Below, piece after piece: positions 42,501-53,000 of a stretch of 64,000 bases of DNA. Positions within the stretch are counted from its first letter, which is position 1, and each line of letters begins with the position of its first letter. The position numbers and the translations under genes are program-made. The DNA is from Anisakis pegreffii (lineage: Eukaryota; Nematoda; Chromadorea; Rhabditida; Anisakidae). The notes below the pieces were generated by a model that was not told the DNA's origin, made no database searches, and worked only from the letters and a program-made list of their open reading frames with translations. The DNA lies in contig JAPYMA010000099.1 in the NCBI GenBank assembly GCA_035041965.1, positions 62,001 to 126,000 on the forward strand, written 5' to 3'.

Positions 42501-45500
42501 TTCCAATAAGTTGAATAATTTATTTGCTTCTCAGTTTCTTGTAAGTTTCCATGACTAATAACGTTCGATCAGCCACTGATTTTTTTTTTGATAACGAAAG
42601 AAGCGAAACGATAACGATAAGGATATGAGTAATCGGTGGGGAGAATGCCAAAGAAATTTTAAAATGTGCTCACATCAGCCATATTGCATCAGTTCCTTAA
42701 CAAATGAACAATTCAAGTATCCAATCAACATTCGAGGATGTGCTCCAAGTTGTGTGTGCGCTGTTTTTGCGATCGTTTACTGATGGTGTCAGTTTAAGGT
42801 GAAGATTCGTAAATTCCGATTTAAACTTGTTTGAGGTCGCGATGAGATATTGGATATGAATTGTGCAAAAACAACAATAATTGAGCAGAGATCGATCGGA
42901 AAGACTGATAGAGATTTGAAGTTATGAATGGGGATCGAAATGATCAATGTGCAGATAGATTGCAACGATGAGAATGGTTTGAGTGAACAATGCGAGTGAA
43001 AGTTTACGAGCAGACAACCGTAATTGATCGTATTTCGACGAAATTGGATGATAGGTCATTTAAAGTCGTAGGTGCTGAGGAATGTACGATATGGATGTAT
43101 TTGTGGAGGTGGTGTGGTATTGTAAAGGTTGAGGTTTTTTGGCGTTGTGTTTGTCGGTTGTTTGAGTGGTGAGGATGACGTGTTGATTAATTAGGCGTTA
43201 AGCGCAAATAAATATCAACCGAATTGTGATGAATACGCATTCGATGATAAACTAAAACCCACCAACTGTTCCCCATTGTGGATTCGCTAAATTATTGAAC
43301 CATCCATCGTAGCGTTGAAATTCTTGCACCCTCTCAAGACCTGAAATACAACGAACGATATGCTCATCGTTTGAGACTGATCGAAAACATTGCTGAATTA
43401 TTGAATCATCTGCTCGTTGTTTGAGAAGTTTTAAAAATTTTCAATTCCTTCTCAATAATTTTTGACTAGACCAACAACAACAACAACATAATAGTGTAAC
43501 AGCAGCAATATGAACAAATGTTCTATGCTAACAAGCGAAAAAAAATGTTTCCATTGAATTTTTTCCGTTGTCTGCTGTTTGCATTGAAATTTACGCAAAG
43601 TTCATGAAGATAAACTATAAGTTGTTTCAACGAATAAACTATTTCAAGTATCATCTTTCAGTGGCGTAAATTTATGGTAGCAGTTCATCGATCGGTTAAG
43701 ATCACGTGCTGGAATGATGCTGACTAACGTTGATGGTGGATAACTTAGGTGAACACTTCCGCAAAACGTGATTTTCATTCCAAATTAGCAAAGATAGATG
43801 AATTTTTGCTAACTGGGAAAAAAGCACGTCAAGGAGATAACTGAAATAAATAATATCGAGTAAATCATTCGATCGTATATTGAAATTTGTAACTCACTCA
43901 GCAATGAGGGTGTATGGAATATTAAGATGAATAGTAACAGTACGATTGCAGTAGTGCACATGGAGAAGATGGGGAGATTAAAGGATAATGAATAATGAGT
44001 GTGTTATTGGATTTGCAGATAGATGAAAATGATATCGATGGGTGAATCGAAATACGACAGGAAAAGGAAATTTTTGGTTGGAATCGATTAATTAATCGTC
44101 GATTGAAGAAGAATATCGTCGGTGTTCGCCTATTCAGTAAACGATATCAAACGGCACGATAGAATGATCGCAATCGGAATTGATTGAGTTGATTCAATTC
44201 GACTAATTTGAATGAAATGTTGAAACTGTTGTCGGCGATCGTAACAGATGTATATCACTGTTATTGTTATGAGCGTTGTTATTATCAACAGTGATAATTT
44301 TCTTTTGATTATGATTAAGAAGAAGAATAAGGAGGGTAGTAGCAGCAGCACGCAATCGAGTTTCTTCTCTGCGTTTCAACAACAACAACCAACGACTCCA
44401 CTCCACTCCACTTAACTCGAATCAGCAGCACCACCTTCGTTCATCAACGCCGTCCATAAATATAACACCGTCATCAACACCAGTCGTGAGCAATCATCCG
44501 ACTCGCCTCCTCATACAACCCGTCCGTCCGTCTGTCCAACCGTTCAACCGTCCGTCCGTACTACGTCCAGTTCGTTCTCACATCTCCACCCACCACACCC
44601 CGTTCTTCTTAACATGCCGCTCATTCTTAAAACATGATGTGATTCGAATGGGGAGTGTCATTTCAAAATGATTTCGGTGTCGTTAATGTTATTCTTATTA
44701 TTACTAGCGTTGTTATTGTTGGTGCGCATAACGATGCTGAATGAAAGGAGAATTTCGAGATGTGATCGATTCAAGAGAATGATTATGTTGAGCATGATGA
44801 GCACCATCGATGAACATTGTTTCTTTTTCCACTTACTTCATTGCGGTTCTTCTTTCCCTATTCATTTTACTCTTGCAGCTTACACATATCCTCTCAAAAA
44901 GTGATTATATGGAGGAGATAGTGAATTGCCAGCCATTCACTCGTATCTAAAAAAATGCTTTATATTTAGAAGTGTTTACGATTGATCACTATGAAAAAGT
45001 TTGCACATCAACAGCACAGCAGCACCTACTGAAGGCAATTAACTGAGAATTACTGAATGAATTGGTTATTTTTTCTTCTTCTTCTTCAAGTTGATAAAAC
45101 ATTTCATCACAATGATGGAATCGGTATCGTATCATTGACCTTGATAATCTGCAATATTGTAGCAAAAGGTTATGGATTTATCCATGAAGGTTTTGAGGTG
45201 TTCGGAAGAAACTAGCTAGTGTAAGTATTACTGTATCATTCTATTCAATTTCAACGACGACATACATTGCGTTCAGCAAGAATAATAGACATACTTTTGG
45301 TCGTTTTTTTTATTTGAAGCGAAAAGAAGGACATAAAATGTTTGCGAACAGATGTTGTGAGCTGGATGAATCACGCGATGATAATGGAACTCTGATCACA
45401 CATCTGCCTGATCTGATGCTGTCTTAGTGGAATATAATGAGTTGAAGAATGTAAATACTGAAGAAATTAAATACTTTGATCATGCGTGCGATTCATATGT

Positions 45501-47744
45501 GATTAAGTAATAGGATAATCCTTTATGATTAGCATTCCATCCAGAAGTATACACTTATGTCATAGAAACGTTGTTTTTTTTTGCAATTGCATTGTGTCAC
45601 TGGAAAGCATTTGTTTGAATTTAATGTGAATCCATGAGAAGATTCATTCATTAAGTCGTGATCATGTAGGATACGAATTCGTTTCGTGCAATTTGGTTCA
45701 ATCTATCTTGTCTATTAGTACGTAAGGGCATTTCTGCTTCTGAAGGGGCATCATCATTTTTGACACATTTCAATTTTTTGCTTCTTTCATTTATTCATTC
45801 ACTCGTTCAAATTTTTCCACTTTTCAGTTACTATTTATTGAATGAAAATCGCTGCATTCCGGTTGTTCGTTGCTTTCAATCAATCGAAATTATTTCTAAA
45901 CCAAAATTTCAACAAAAACAATTTCAATATTTTTGAACATGCTTCTTTTCTTGTTCATCTTCTCTGATTGGTCCTCGTAAAATTTTCTGATGTTTTTGCA
46001 TTTCTTTCAAATTCCATCGCGCAGTTTTCTGTAACGAACAATCTTTTTAGTTTTGTTGCTGTTGTTGTAATAGTGATCTTTTATAGTTTATTTACAGTCT
46101 TTTATAGTTTGTAGCTATAATTTATATTCCATCAGATTATTTGGAGAAAAAACATAGAAACGGTGAAAATGCACTTAGTTTCAATCATCAATTTCAAGTT
46201 CGAGTGCGGTGCGATGACACCTGAAGTGTTGCGATGAATTTTAACAGAAACTCCATCGAACAGTGCGCATGGTTCGAGAATGATGAGAAACGAAAGGAAC
46301 AAAATCTCGTTGACATTGAGAACGAATGCATTAGTTAAGGGTCGATTTGAGATTGGAGAATCTTCACAAAAAGCGTTCAAATAATACGGATACGTTGTGA
46401 TTTTGAGAGAGAGAGAAAGAGATCAGCTGAGACAAATACGATTTGAACTGACGACTGTCTGATCAGCAGAGAAAATAGCCTCGAGCAAAAAATACCATTT
46501 TTCATGCAATATCCAGCAACATGTAATTACGAGAAAGATGTTGGTTATGAAATGGTGACATTCATTAACTATGATGACATCCATTAACACAGATGTTTAG
46601 CATGACACCTGTCAGTCAATATCCAGCACTCACTTTGGTATTATTTCGTTTTTTTACAACCATCTTTCTTGAATATATCTTCAGAAACGAGAGTATTTCA
46701 CATTCGAACGATCACTTTTATGTTTCACTTACGGACTACTTGTTCAGTGGTTCGATAGCAACAATATCAACTGGAACTATTGCAGTGCAGTTTTTGATTT
46801 ATTGATCACGTTGTGTTTAAACCGCTAAATGAACTTAGGAATACTGCCATCTATAAGAACAGCTCATAATCGACAACCACATTAAAACAGCATTTGAATG
46901 AACGAACAAGTCGTCTCAAATTCAATATTTTAATCGCAATTTCTTCAACCACAACAATTGTTGTATTCAATGAAATAGAAATAAATTTATCATCACGATG
47001 ACAATTGCAATAGTAATATAATGATATCAATGATAACATAATAAGATCCATAACAACAGTAAAGATAATTATCGCAAGAATGACAACAAAAACAACAATG
47101 TATAATGATGTCACTGAAAGATACATATGCATAAAAGAAGAGGACAATTAATTCAATACTGCCAATTGCATAACGTTCAGAAATGATAACGATCAACGCA
47201 ATCATCCACTTCAAAACAACAACAAAAAACTATTCACAGTCAAATTATACTCGATACTCTTTCGGATTTTCTTCAGTCGTCGCATTAAGAGCGATAGAAC
47301 GATGGGTAGACGGTGTACAAGTTGATGAATGCTGAACGCATGAATCGAATCCGTTCGCGAATCTATTCAGTTGACAATCACTGAATATCATCAAACGAAT
47401 AAAATGTGGTAACAATTTTCACAAATATAATATACAGCATATCCATGCGAAAGGACAATAAATTGGCGAGAAATGCAGCATTTGGTATGAAATGAAAACA
47501 AGATGAGATGCAACACAATCATTACCGCAACAGTTGATAACGAAACGAATTATGATCAATCTTTTAAAGCACCAATTCAATAACCGTTCAAAATTATAAA
47601 CGAACATCGATCACGTTCGATGTTGCCAGTCTCGATTACAAATACATTTTGCAGAAAGTTAAACATGAAATGAAACATGAAACCACAATAAAGTTCAAGA
47701 AAAAAGATTAGCAAACATGAAAATAAACAATAAAATAGATTCAT
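25004..47744 (-). CDS. Dual oxidase (BLI-3-like), whole gene
   Basis: A membrane NADPH oxidase that passes electrons from cytosolic NADPH via FAD and two hemes to oxygen outside the cell, fused to an extracellular peroxidase-like domain. In nematodes this enzyme supplies H2O2 for tyrosine cross-linking of cuticle collagens and for defence. Exons in transcript order: 47744-47684 (inferred), 43340-43263, 40759-40601, 38147-37960, 36473-36269, 35407-35274, 34976-34803, 34286-34079, 33430-33261, 33067-32889, 32702-32603, 32260-32104, 31938-31768, 31295-31087, 30842-30642, 30366-30144, 29885-29585, 29301-29135, 28950-28626, 28418-28208, 27957-27837, 27573-27302, 27189-27061, 26725-26570, 26451-26320, 25129-25004. 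All phases agree and the sum is 4,557 bases (1,518 residues), close to C. elegans BLI-3. One intron has a GC donor (after 35274). Confidence 0.95.
25435..25567 (+). mobile_element. Small inverted-terminal-repeat element (MITE), copy 1
   Basis: About 133 bases, starting CTAGGGCAGTGGATCTCAT and ending in an imperfect reverse complement (CACCACAGTGTTGG). The interior carries GAAATTACCC and TTTGGGTAATTT, which can pair. The same order and orientation recur at 26118-26242. The end sequence resembles CAGTGG-type ends common in hAT elements, which is inference. No clear target-site duplication remains. Confidence 0.65.
25657..26117 (+). repeat. Foldback (hairpin) repeat, copy B, in the last dual oxidase intron
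   Basis: Bases 25657-26030 form an imperfect inverted repeat centred near 25844, with arms of about 170-185 bases. The CACTCTCATAGCT block of the left arm pairs with AGCTATGAGAGTG of the right arm, and further blocks follow inward in the same order. Bases 26031-26117 are shared with copy A (8757-8841) but lie outside the hairpin. Because it sits in an intron, it would be transcribed into oxidase pre-mRNA as a long hairpin. Confidence 0.75.
26118..26242 (+). mobile_element. Small inverted-terminal-repeat element (MITE), copy 2
   Basis: About 125 bases with 18-base ends of consensus CYAGGACAGTGGTTMTCA, two mismatches between the ends. The interior GAAATTACCC/TTTGGGTAATTT matches copy 1. It begins exactly where homology between the two foldback copies stops, so it probably inserted at or next to the end of that element. 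Confidence 0.72.
27837..29301 (-). CDS. Dual oxidase membrane (ferric reductase) core
   Basis: Four exons (29301-29135, 28950-28626, 28418-28208, 27957-27837), about residues 973-1247, encode the six-helix heme-carrying core. Two histidine pairs with oxidase spacing are visible: H1094/H1108 ([15 protein letters not shown]) and H1187/H1200 ([15 protein letters not shown]). These should hold two hemes across the membrane. The loop after the first heme helix reads FYHVATQSQ. The exon chain has no gaps. Confidence 0.95.
29585..30366 (-). CDS. Dual oxidase EF-hand exons
   Basis: Two exons (30366-30144 and 29885-29585), about residues 799-972. The first hand (around [14 protein letters not shown]) has almost no acidic loop residues and probably does not bind calcium. 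The second loop, [12 protein letters not shown] (about 887-898), is nearly canonical, with D1, S3, N5 and a final E12. Calcium control of the oxidase therefore probably runs through the second hand. The donor of the second exon (GA|GTGCGA) is weak, but the junction restores ETDSLNSFA, which matches the family. Confidence 0.9.
30642..32260 (-). CDS. Dual oxidase first transmembrane segment and cytosolic linker
   Basis: Four exons (32260-32104, 31938-31768, 31295-31087, 30842-30642), about residues 553-798. A helix at about 588-610 ([20 protein letters not shown]) is followed by a basic stop (QKRKK). It joins the extracellular peroxidase domain to the cytosolic EF-hand region. The linker holds RRGGLLR and MHGPF-type blocks (here VHGPFVLFS) known from nematode dual oxidases and ends in [11 protein letters not shown]. 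The junction at 31087 uses a weak donor (GAT|GTTGTA). The nearby G|GTTATT donor breaks the frame. Confidence 0.88.
32512..32546. repeat. Intronic hairpin, 11-base arms
   Basis: CTTTATGCATC and GATGCATAAAG are exact inverted arms around a 13-base loop, in a dual oxidase intron. It may be chance in AT-rich DNA. Confidence 0.5.
32603..43340 (-). CDS. Dual oxidase extracellular peroxidase-like domain
   Basis: Ten exons (43340-43263 to 32702-32603), about residues 21-552. Family landmarks in order: [31 protein letters not shown], the block ending [44 protein letters not shown] with the histidine (about 331) expected to face the heme, [20 protein letters not shown], and [20 protein letters not shown]. 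The last parts carry cysteines (DPCPQPF lies in the next exon) expected to pair outside the cell. The domain looks intact, so it should be able to use H2O2 for tyrosine cross-linking, as reported for BLI-3. Introns here are the largest in the gene, up to about 2.5 kb. Confidence 0.94.
35271..35274 (-). other. GC donor splice site in the dual oxidase gene
   Basis: The exon 35407-35274 ends CAG and is followed on the minus strand by GCTAGT, with the next exon starting after TTTCAG at 34976. Joining them gives [16 protein letters not shown], which fits the family. No GT donor nearby keeps the frame: the GT four bases further on shifts it. Confidence 0.8.
39364..39386. repeat. Perfect inverted repeat in a dual oxidase intron
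   Basis: TCAATTTGAAT, one G, then ATTCAAATTGA. The 11-base arms are exact. Function unknown. Confidence 0.55.
44390..44620. other. Pyrimidine/C-rich tract with CGTC repeats
   Basis: The plus strand here is strongly C- and CA-rich and G-poor, unlike its surroundings, and includes clustered CGTCCGTCCGTCTGTCC-type units (about 44519-44564). It sits in the large first intron proposed for the dual oxidase. The minus strand, which is the transcript strand, is therefore G-rich (GGGGTGTGGTGGGTGG). It could be a regulatory tract or a decayed tandem repeat. Confidence 0.45.
47684..47744 (-). CDS. Proposed first exon (signal peptide) of the dual oxidase
   Basis: An ATG at 47744 opens [20 protein letters not shown], a classic signal-peptide core. 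It is followed by a G|GTTTCA donor in phase 1, exactly what the exon at 43340 needs. Joining gives [15 protein letters not shown], with the spacing from start to EFQRYDGW similar to BLI-3. The donor is weak and the intron would be 4.3 kb. Another candidate ([15 protein letters not shown], from 47205) also fits in phase but has a poorer leader. Confidence 0.42.
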
Positions 47745-48727
47745 AGCGCTTATTTTAAGTGAAAGATTGTACTGGATTTGTTTTTCGATAAGTGCGATCA
47801 ATTCAGCACAACTCACGTGAATAACTTCAACGTAGCTATATTTGTAGCTGGAACAAAAAATTATAAGTAATCGGTTGACCCATTGATGTTCAGAAGATTG
47901 GTCTTACGAATCGATTTTCATCGAACACCTTTCGTGAAAATTCGATGGAAAGAGGTAAGAATGAACATCACAAAGAACTGCAAAATAATTCACTAATGAC
48001 AATACTTTGAAAGCCATTTTTCAAAGATATAAAACGAAAATGTTCCCTCAACATTTTGAACAGTTCAAATTGTTCGTGTCAACTACTGATGACATAATAA
48101 AAACGATCATTCAGCCCAAAATCAGAGACACAATCGTCTGAAGATGAAAATCTTCGCATGTATTGTAAAATCTCAAAAAACGACTTAAAAAATAACGATT
48201 ACTCTATCAATACAGAAAGTGCAACTAATCGAATATAAACAAAAAATGACAAGTACATTAGCACCATATATCTATAATTTGAAACATAAAAAGTATAATG
48301 ACAACTAAATACAAATGGATCTGTATTGAGGCAATTTTCGTAGTGCTGAAACGAAAATAACATCAGTCAGTTCATTGCAATGAACAACTGGAACGGAACG
48401 GAAGGGAACGGATTACTTGAATCCTTCACTTGATTTACGGCGTTTCAGAATCAGCAAATTCATAAGAGTCGCAATAATATTTACAGAAATTAGAGAATCA
48501 AAACAGCGAAAAAAATAAATAAATAACAATCTGAATCTGAAACACAAAAAATAAATAGTAATCTGAAGAGGAACACAAAAAGTACAAGCAAATAACACAT
48601 TAACCGGTATCTTCTCGAAATGACGTTAGTTTTTTCTGTTAAGAGTGAGAAAAATAAACTGAGAAAACTGAGACGATCAATGTGGATAGCAAAAAGTGCC
48701 TAATATTCCAATATGCATCGGAGGTGT
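47745..48727. other. Intergenic region between teneurin and dual oxidase
   Basis: About 1 kb between the teneurin stop and the proposed oxidase start, both read on the minus strand. It is very AT-rich. I see no other gene and no clear AATAAA for teneurin. Confidence 0.5.
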
Positions 48728-50045
48728 CTATCGTCGTGATCGTGAACGATCGAATATCCACAAATTCAGATTCGACAGCAACGGTATCGAGTCTCCAGGA
48801 TGGAATACGCAATCATACTGCGACACCACTCCCTTCGTCATCAGTTCACTCTTCTCTGGATCATTCCAGTAATGTCGTCGGCCATTTATCCCGCTTCTAA
48901 CAGCTTGCAGTTCACGTTCCCAGAGTTGTGACTCAATCAGTTCGGTCTGATATCGTATCAGTTCGGCTCGAACATGATCCTGAAATGTGAATAGTGCTCA
49001 TTTACAATTAAACAAAAGAACAGGTGCATTCAGTCCATACGGAACATAACTCTGATGCTCGTTTCGTTCACAAAGACTGATTGAGTCACAACTGATAGTG
49101 AAATAATTAAAATCCAATAACTCACAGCATCAGTTCCAAAATGAAAATTGATGCTCGATTTGCCAACGATTAAAATCAATTCATTTTCACGCATTGATAT
49201 ATTGTAAAGATTGCTGAGATCTGCGTAAGTAGCTTCAGGTTGCATAGCAGATGGCGTTGCGAAATGAGTCTGTAAGTGGAGATAAATATCACTGGTTGAG
49301 CATGAACGTGACACTATTTGGTATGCGATCGATCATTTAAAACTGATCACTTTTACAGATCATATCAATCTTTAGCTTGTGAAGAATTTTTGTACTATTT
49401 CATTAAGCAGGATGGTTGATAATATGAAAGCCACTCCTTTCTGAAATTTCTTCGATGGATCACTGAATCGCCTTGTGCAGTTAAAATAAATCACATCCAC
49501 TGGATATATTACTGATCTCTTACCTCGGAAACAGTTGCAGAAGATGACACCAAACCAAAATCATCTGTGTGCACTAAACTACTTTTATTCAGTAATGAAT
49601 TTAGCAAATTCAATCCATCGGCTGGTTGCTGTAAGCTCATCACAGCATTCACCTGAAATATCACGATGAATTTTCATAAAGATAACGAGGCTCCATAGAC
49701 CTGTATAAATGGACATAAACTGTCGTACCTTTGCGGAGGATGATGACGATAGGTTGGCAAAGAGAAGACCTCTAAAACCGACCGAATCAACGGTCGCGTA
49801 CGAGGCTCGGGGAGCGATCGCTCGTGATGGATACTGGAATGGTGGAAGGACACCTGATGTTGATAGGGTCAGAAATTGTGAGAAGTGAACGGTTTTGGCG
49901 GATAACGAGCACAGCGCTGCAGACAGCGCATGCGATCTGCTCACGTCACAGACGTCCATCGGTGAATTCCACCGTTGGGTGACGCGAGTTGACGGTACCG
50001 CTTCTGGTAACCAAAAACCGGACATCTCGGTCCATTCATTTATAT
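48728..50045 (-). CDS. Teneurin C-terminal region and terminal toxin-like (TCAP) segment
   Basis: Four exons (50045-49729, 49652-49524, 49269-49126, 48979-48728). The first starts [12 protein letters not shown], after the RHS core. The last exon carries a charged helix (LWEREL), then [35 protein letters not shown], and a basic end, RSRSRR. This matches the layout of the vertebrate teneurin C-terminus (an EGEKQQLLSTGRVQGYD-like block, then an RR end). That region descends from a bacterial toxin-like domain and is the source of TCAP-type peptides. Nothing suggests catalytic activity here. Confidence 0.88.
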
Positions 50046-53000
50046 CTGAAAATTCTAAATATTAGACCACTTAAGCGAAATATAACACCTCAATGATTTC
50101 ATATGCTTATTCTTCTATTACTCATTCTTTTCAACAAAAATCACAATTTACGTATCACAGGAAAAGTTATCGTTTTGCTTACCGATTGGAATAACGGTCG
50201 GCTGAAGTGCTTTTGTCGCTGTCAACCGGAACGGATCAGCTTCTGTTTCAGGCGCGAATGCATCAAGATTCGAGCTCACAAATTTGGGCGTAGTACTCAT
50301 TAGGCGACCGATAAACGTGTCTAACGGCCGTCGTTCTGGGCCAATCAACACGATACCCGTCAACGTATCATCGAATTCACTCAAATATCCCAACGGGAAA
50401 TAGAATGTTGGATCTGAGTCGAGCACAGTCGCACCGAGTGCGTCATGTATCACTTCCTTGACGAGAGCACCATCTGGACCGAATATGAAACGCACCGAGC
50501 CATCAGCATCCGTTACAATCGCATACGTTGAACCAGCACGATGCATCGAGATCGGTATATCGTCGTCATCATAGAGTATCACCGAGATTGCATCGCCGGA
50601 TCTGTAATGCGATGAATTTTTTGTCACCTTTCGGAATGAGTAGCCTTCGTGAGAAAACAGTTAATACAACTTTCATCTTAAAGTAAACAGTCATTATAAT
50701 ACAGATCGCACATGATACAGAAGAAGAATGTCACATCCTAATCATAAAATTGAGTAATATTGAAGCAAATTGAAGTGAAACAAACGATGATGTGAAGTGC
50801 GAGATGAGTTGAGGTTTATGTGGATATGCATAGAAGAAGCGCTGCAATGTTTGATCACCGACTCTTCGCCATACAACTCTTGACTGCTCATCATACCCAT
50901 ATTCAATATCCATCAATCCTGGTTCAACAACTCGCCGAATACGACCCATCACATCAATTTCAAATAGCGCATTACCACGTCTTGATGTCCATCCATTACC
51001 GTCCACTTCGTATACCAACTTCAAATAATCAATTAGATGTGTACAAATGTATGAATGAATTCATTGAGAATGAAAGAAACAATGAAACATAATACATCTG
51101 AAAGTTATGAAATGTTCACTGAGATCGTACCTGATCGAAACTTTTTGGGACTCCTCCTGCGCTCAGCGTTAACTTGCGATCGTTGACAGCTTTCAGACGT
51201 CCATCCAGATCATAGTGCAGTGTCCATCGACGACTCTCGTCTTCGCCCATTGTCAACTGAGTCAACTGCAAACAAAAAGACTGTCAGAACGATTTAATGA
51301 GATAATTCACCTAGATTTAATGAGATAATTCCTGTGCAAATGGATAGAACTTTCGAAATGACGATTGAAATGAATGAAAAATTAAACTGAATAAATACGA
51401 ATGTGCCACTTCACATCAACAGTCAACAAAAACAATGAGAATACTACCTGTCCATCGATATTGTACGTCCGTTTCTCCAGTGGTCTTTTTTCACCGAACA
51501 CGCTCCACTCAACACTCTCCAAACGACCAACTAAATCTCGACCAACAATCACTTCAGCCACTCGCAAATCTCCCACCATAACTTTCCGACTTATCTCAAC
51601 ACCTTGCTCACTTCGACGACTTTCGATGACAAGCTTAAATGGAAACAGTAAAAGTATCACTGCGAATAAGCTATATTGGTGATAGAATATCTAACACGAA
51701 TCCATGAAACATGAATCGACCAGAGGGTATCAATGTGAGAGAATAGCGTTCTCCTTTCGTTTAATCTAAATTTAAGATAACCATTAAATATCAGTGAACA
51801 AACCGTTTGTCCAAGAATTCGTTTCACGATGCCATCACGAAGCAACGAGAAATGATGTAATTTGGTGATTCGTCCATCTCTTGAATCGTATTCACAACGA
51901 ATCGGCTCCATCAACAAGCCATCGAAATTCGCCGTCATGCTGATCATACGGAACAGATCGTCGTATTCATACGAGAAAAACGCTGAACTTTCAGCAAAAC
52001 GTCTGCAATGTGATTCGGTCTCATTAAATTTGATAATAAATACAGACACTTTCATTCAGTTCGAGTTGTAGATGTTTATGAAGAGATATGTCAGCAATTC
52101 ATATCGTTATGAGTATCATAAAATCCCGACAATTCAATTGTACGAACAAAGCTTGTAGGTGTGTGCAAAGGACTAACTTGTTCGCATAGCTCATATCAGA
52201 ATGTTCCTCGCGAACACTGATCACCAACGGTCCTTGACGTGCGATTCGTTTTCGCAAAGAATTCGATACGATTTGAGTTGGCTGAAATATCAAAACAACT
52301 GACTTCTAGGATTGCATGAGAATAAAGATCCAAGCCATTTGAAGTTTAACGAATAGATGGTGTGCAAATCTGGTACGGAATTTCGAATCTATTACCCGAA
52401 AAGCACCAGTCACATGATGCAAATGTCATACTATGCTTGATACTTCTCTCATTTAATACTCATTATCGCATGGTTCACAACTTCTTCCCAAAACATTATA
52501 GAATAATGAAATCTGAATACTGAGGAAGTTATACCTCGATGCCACCGTTGAATTCAGGATATTGCATGAAAACGTTATCGGCATCAGCACTGATTTGCTT
52601 AATACGACCGAACAGATCGTGTCGTATCGATAACGAATGAAAGCCATCCGGAGTTGTATACTCGATCAGATTGTGCTCGTCATCGAATGCCGCCACGAAT
52701 GAATCGTTGACGAATGGTGCATTGCGGTATCGTAGCCGTCGACTGGGCGACGCGTATTCAGCAAAGTAGTGGATCTCACCCGATGGCGACTTTAACGAGA
52801 CAACCGCACCGATCGGATCATAGCGCCAACGATACTTCACACCCGACGGCAACTGCACAGTGGATGGTGTTTGCAGTGATTCCTTATTATAACTGAACTT
52901 CCTGAAGCAATTCATCGATCACTAATCAATTCATCGATCACTAACCATATCGAGTGGAAATTCCTGACATCAACGTTTCTGTACTTATGATTACAGGATC

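Noticed and set aside
44203..44406. Leucine-rich open frame as an oxidase signal peptide
   Set aside because: It starts with GTG rather than ATG, and no donor in the required phase follows the hydrophobic run.
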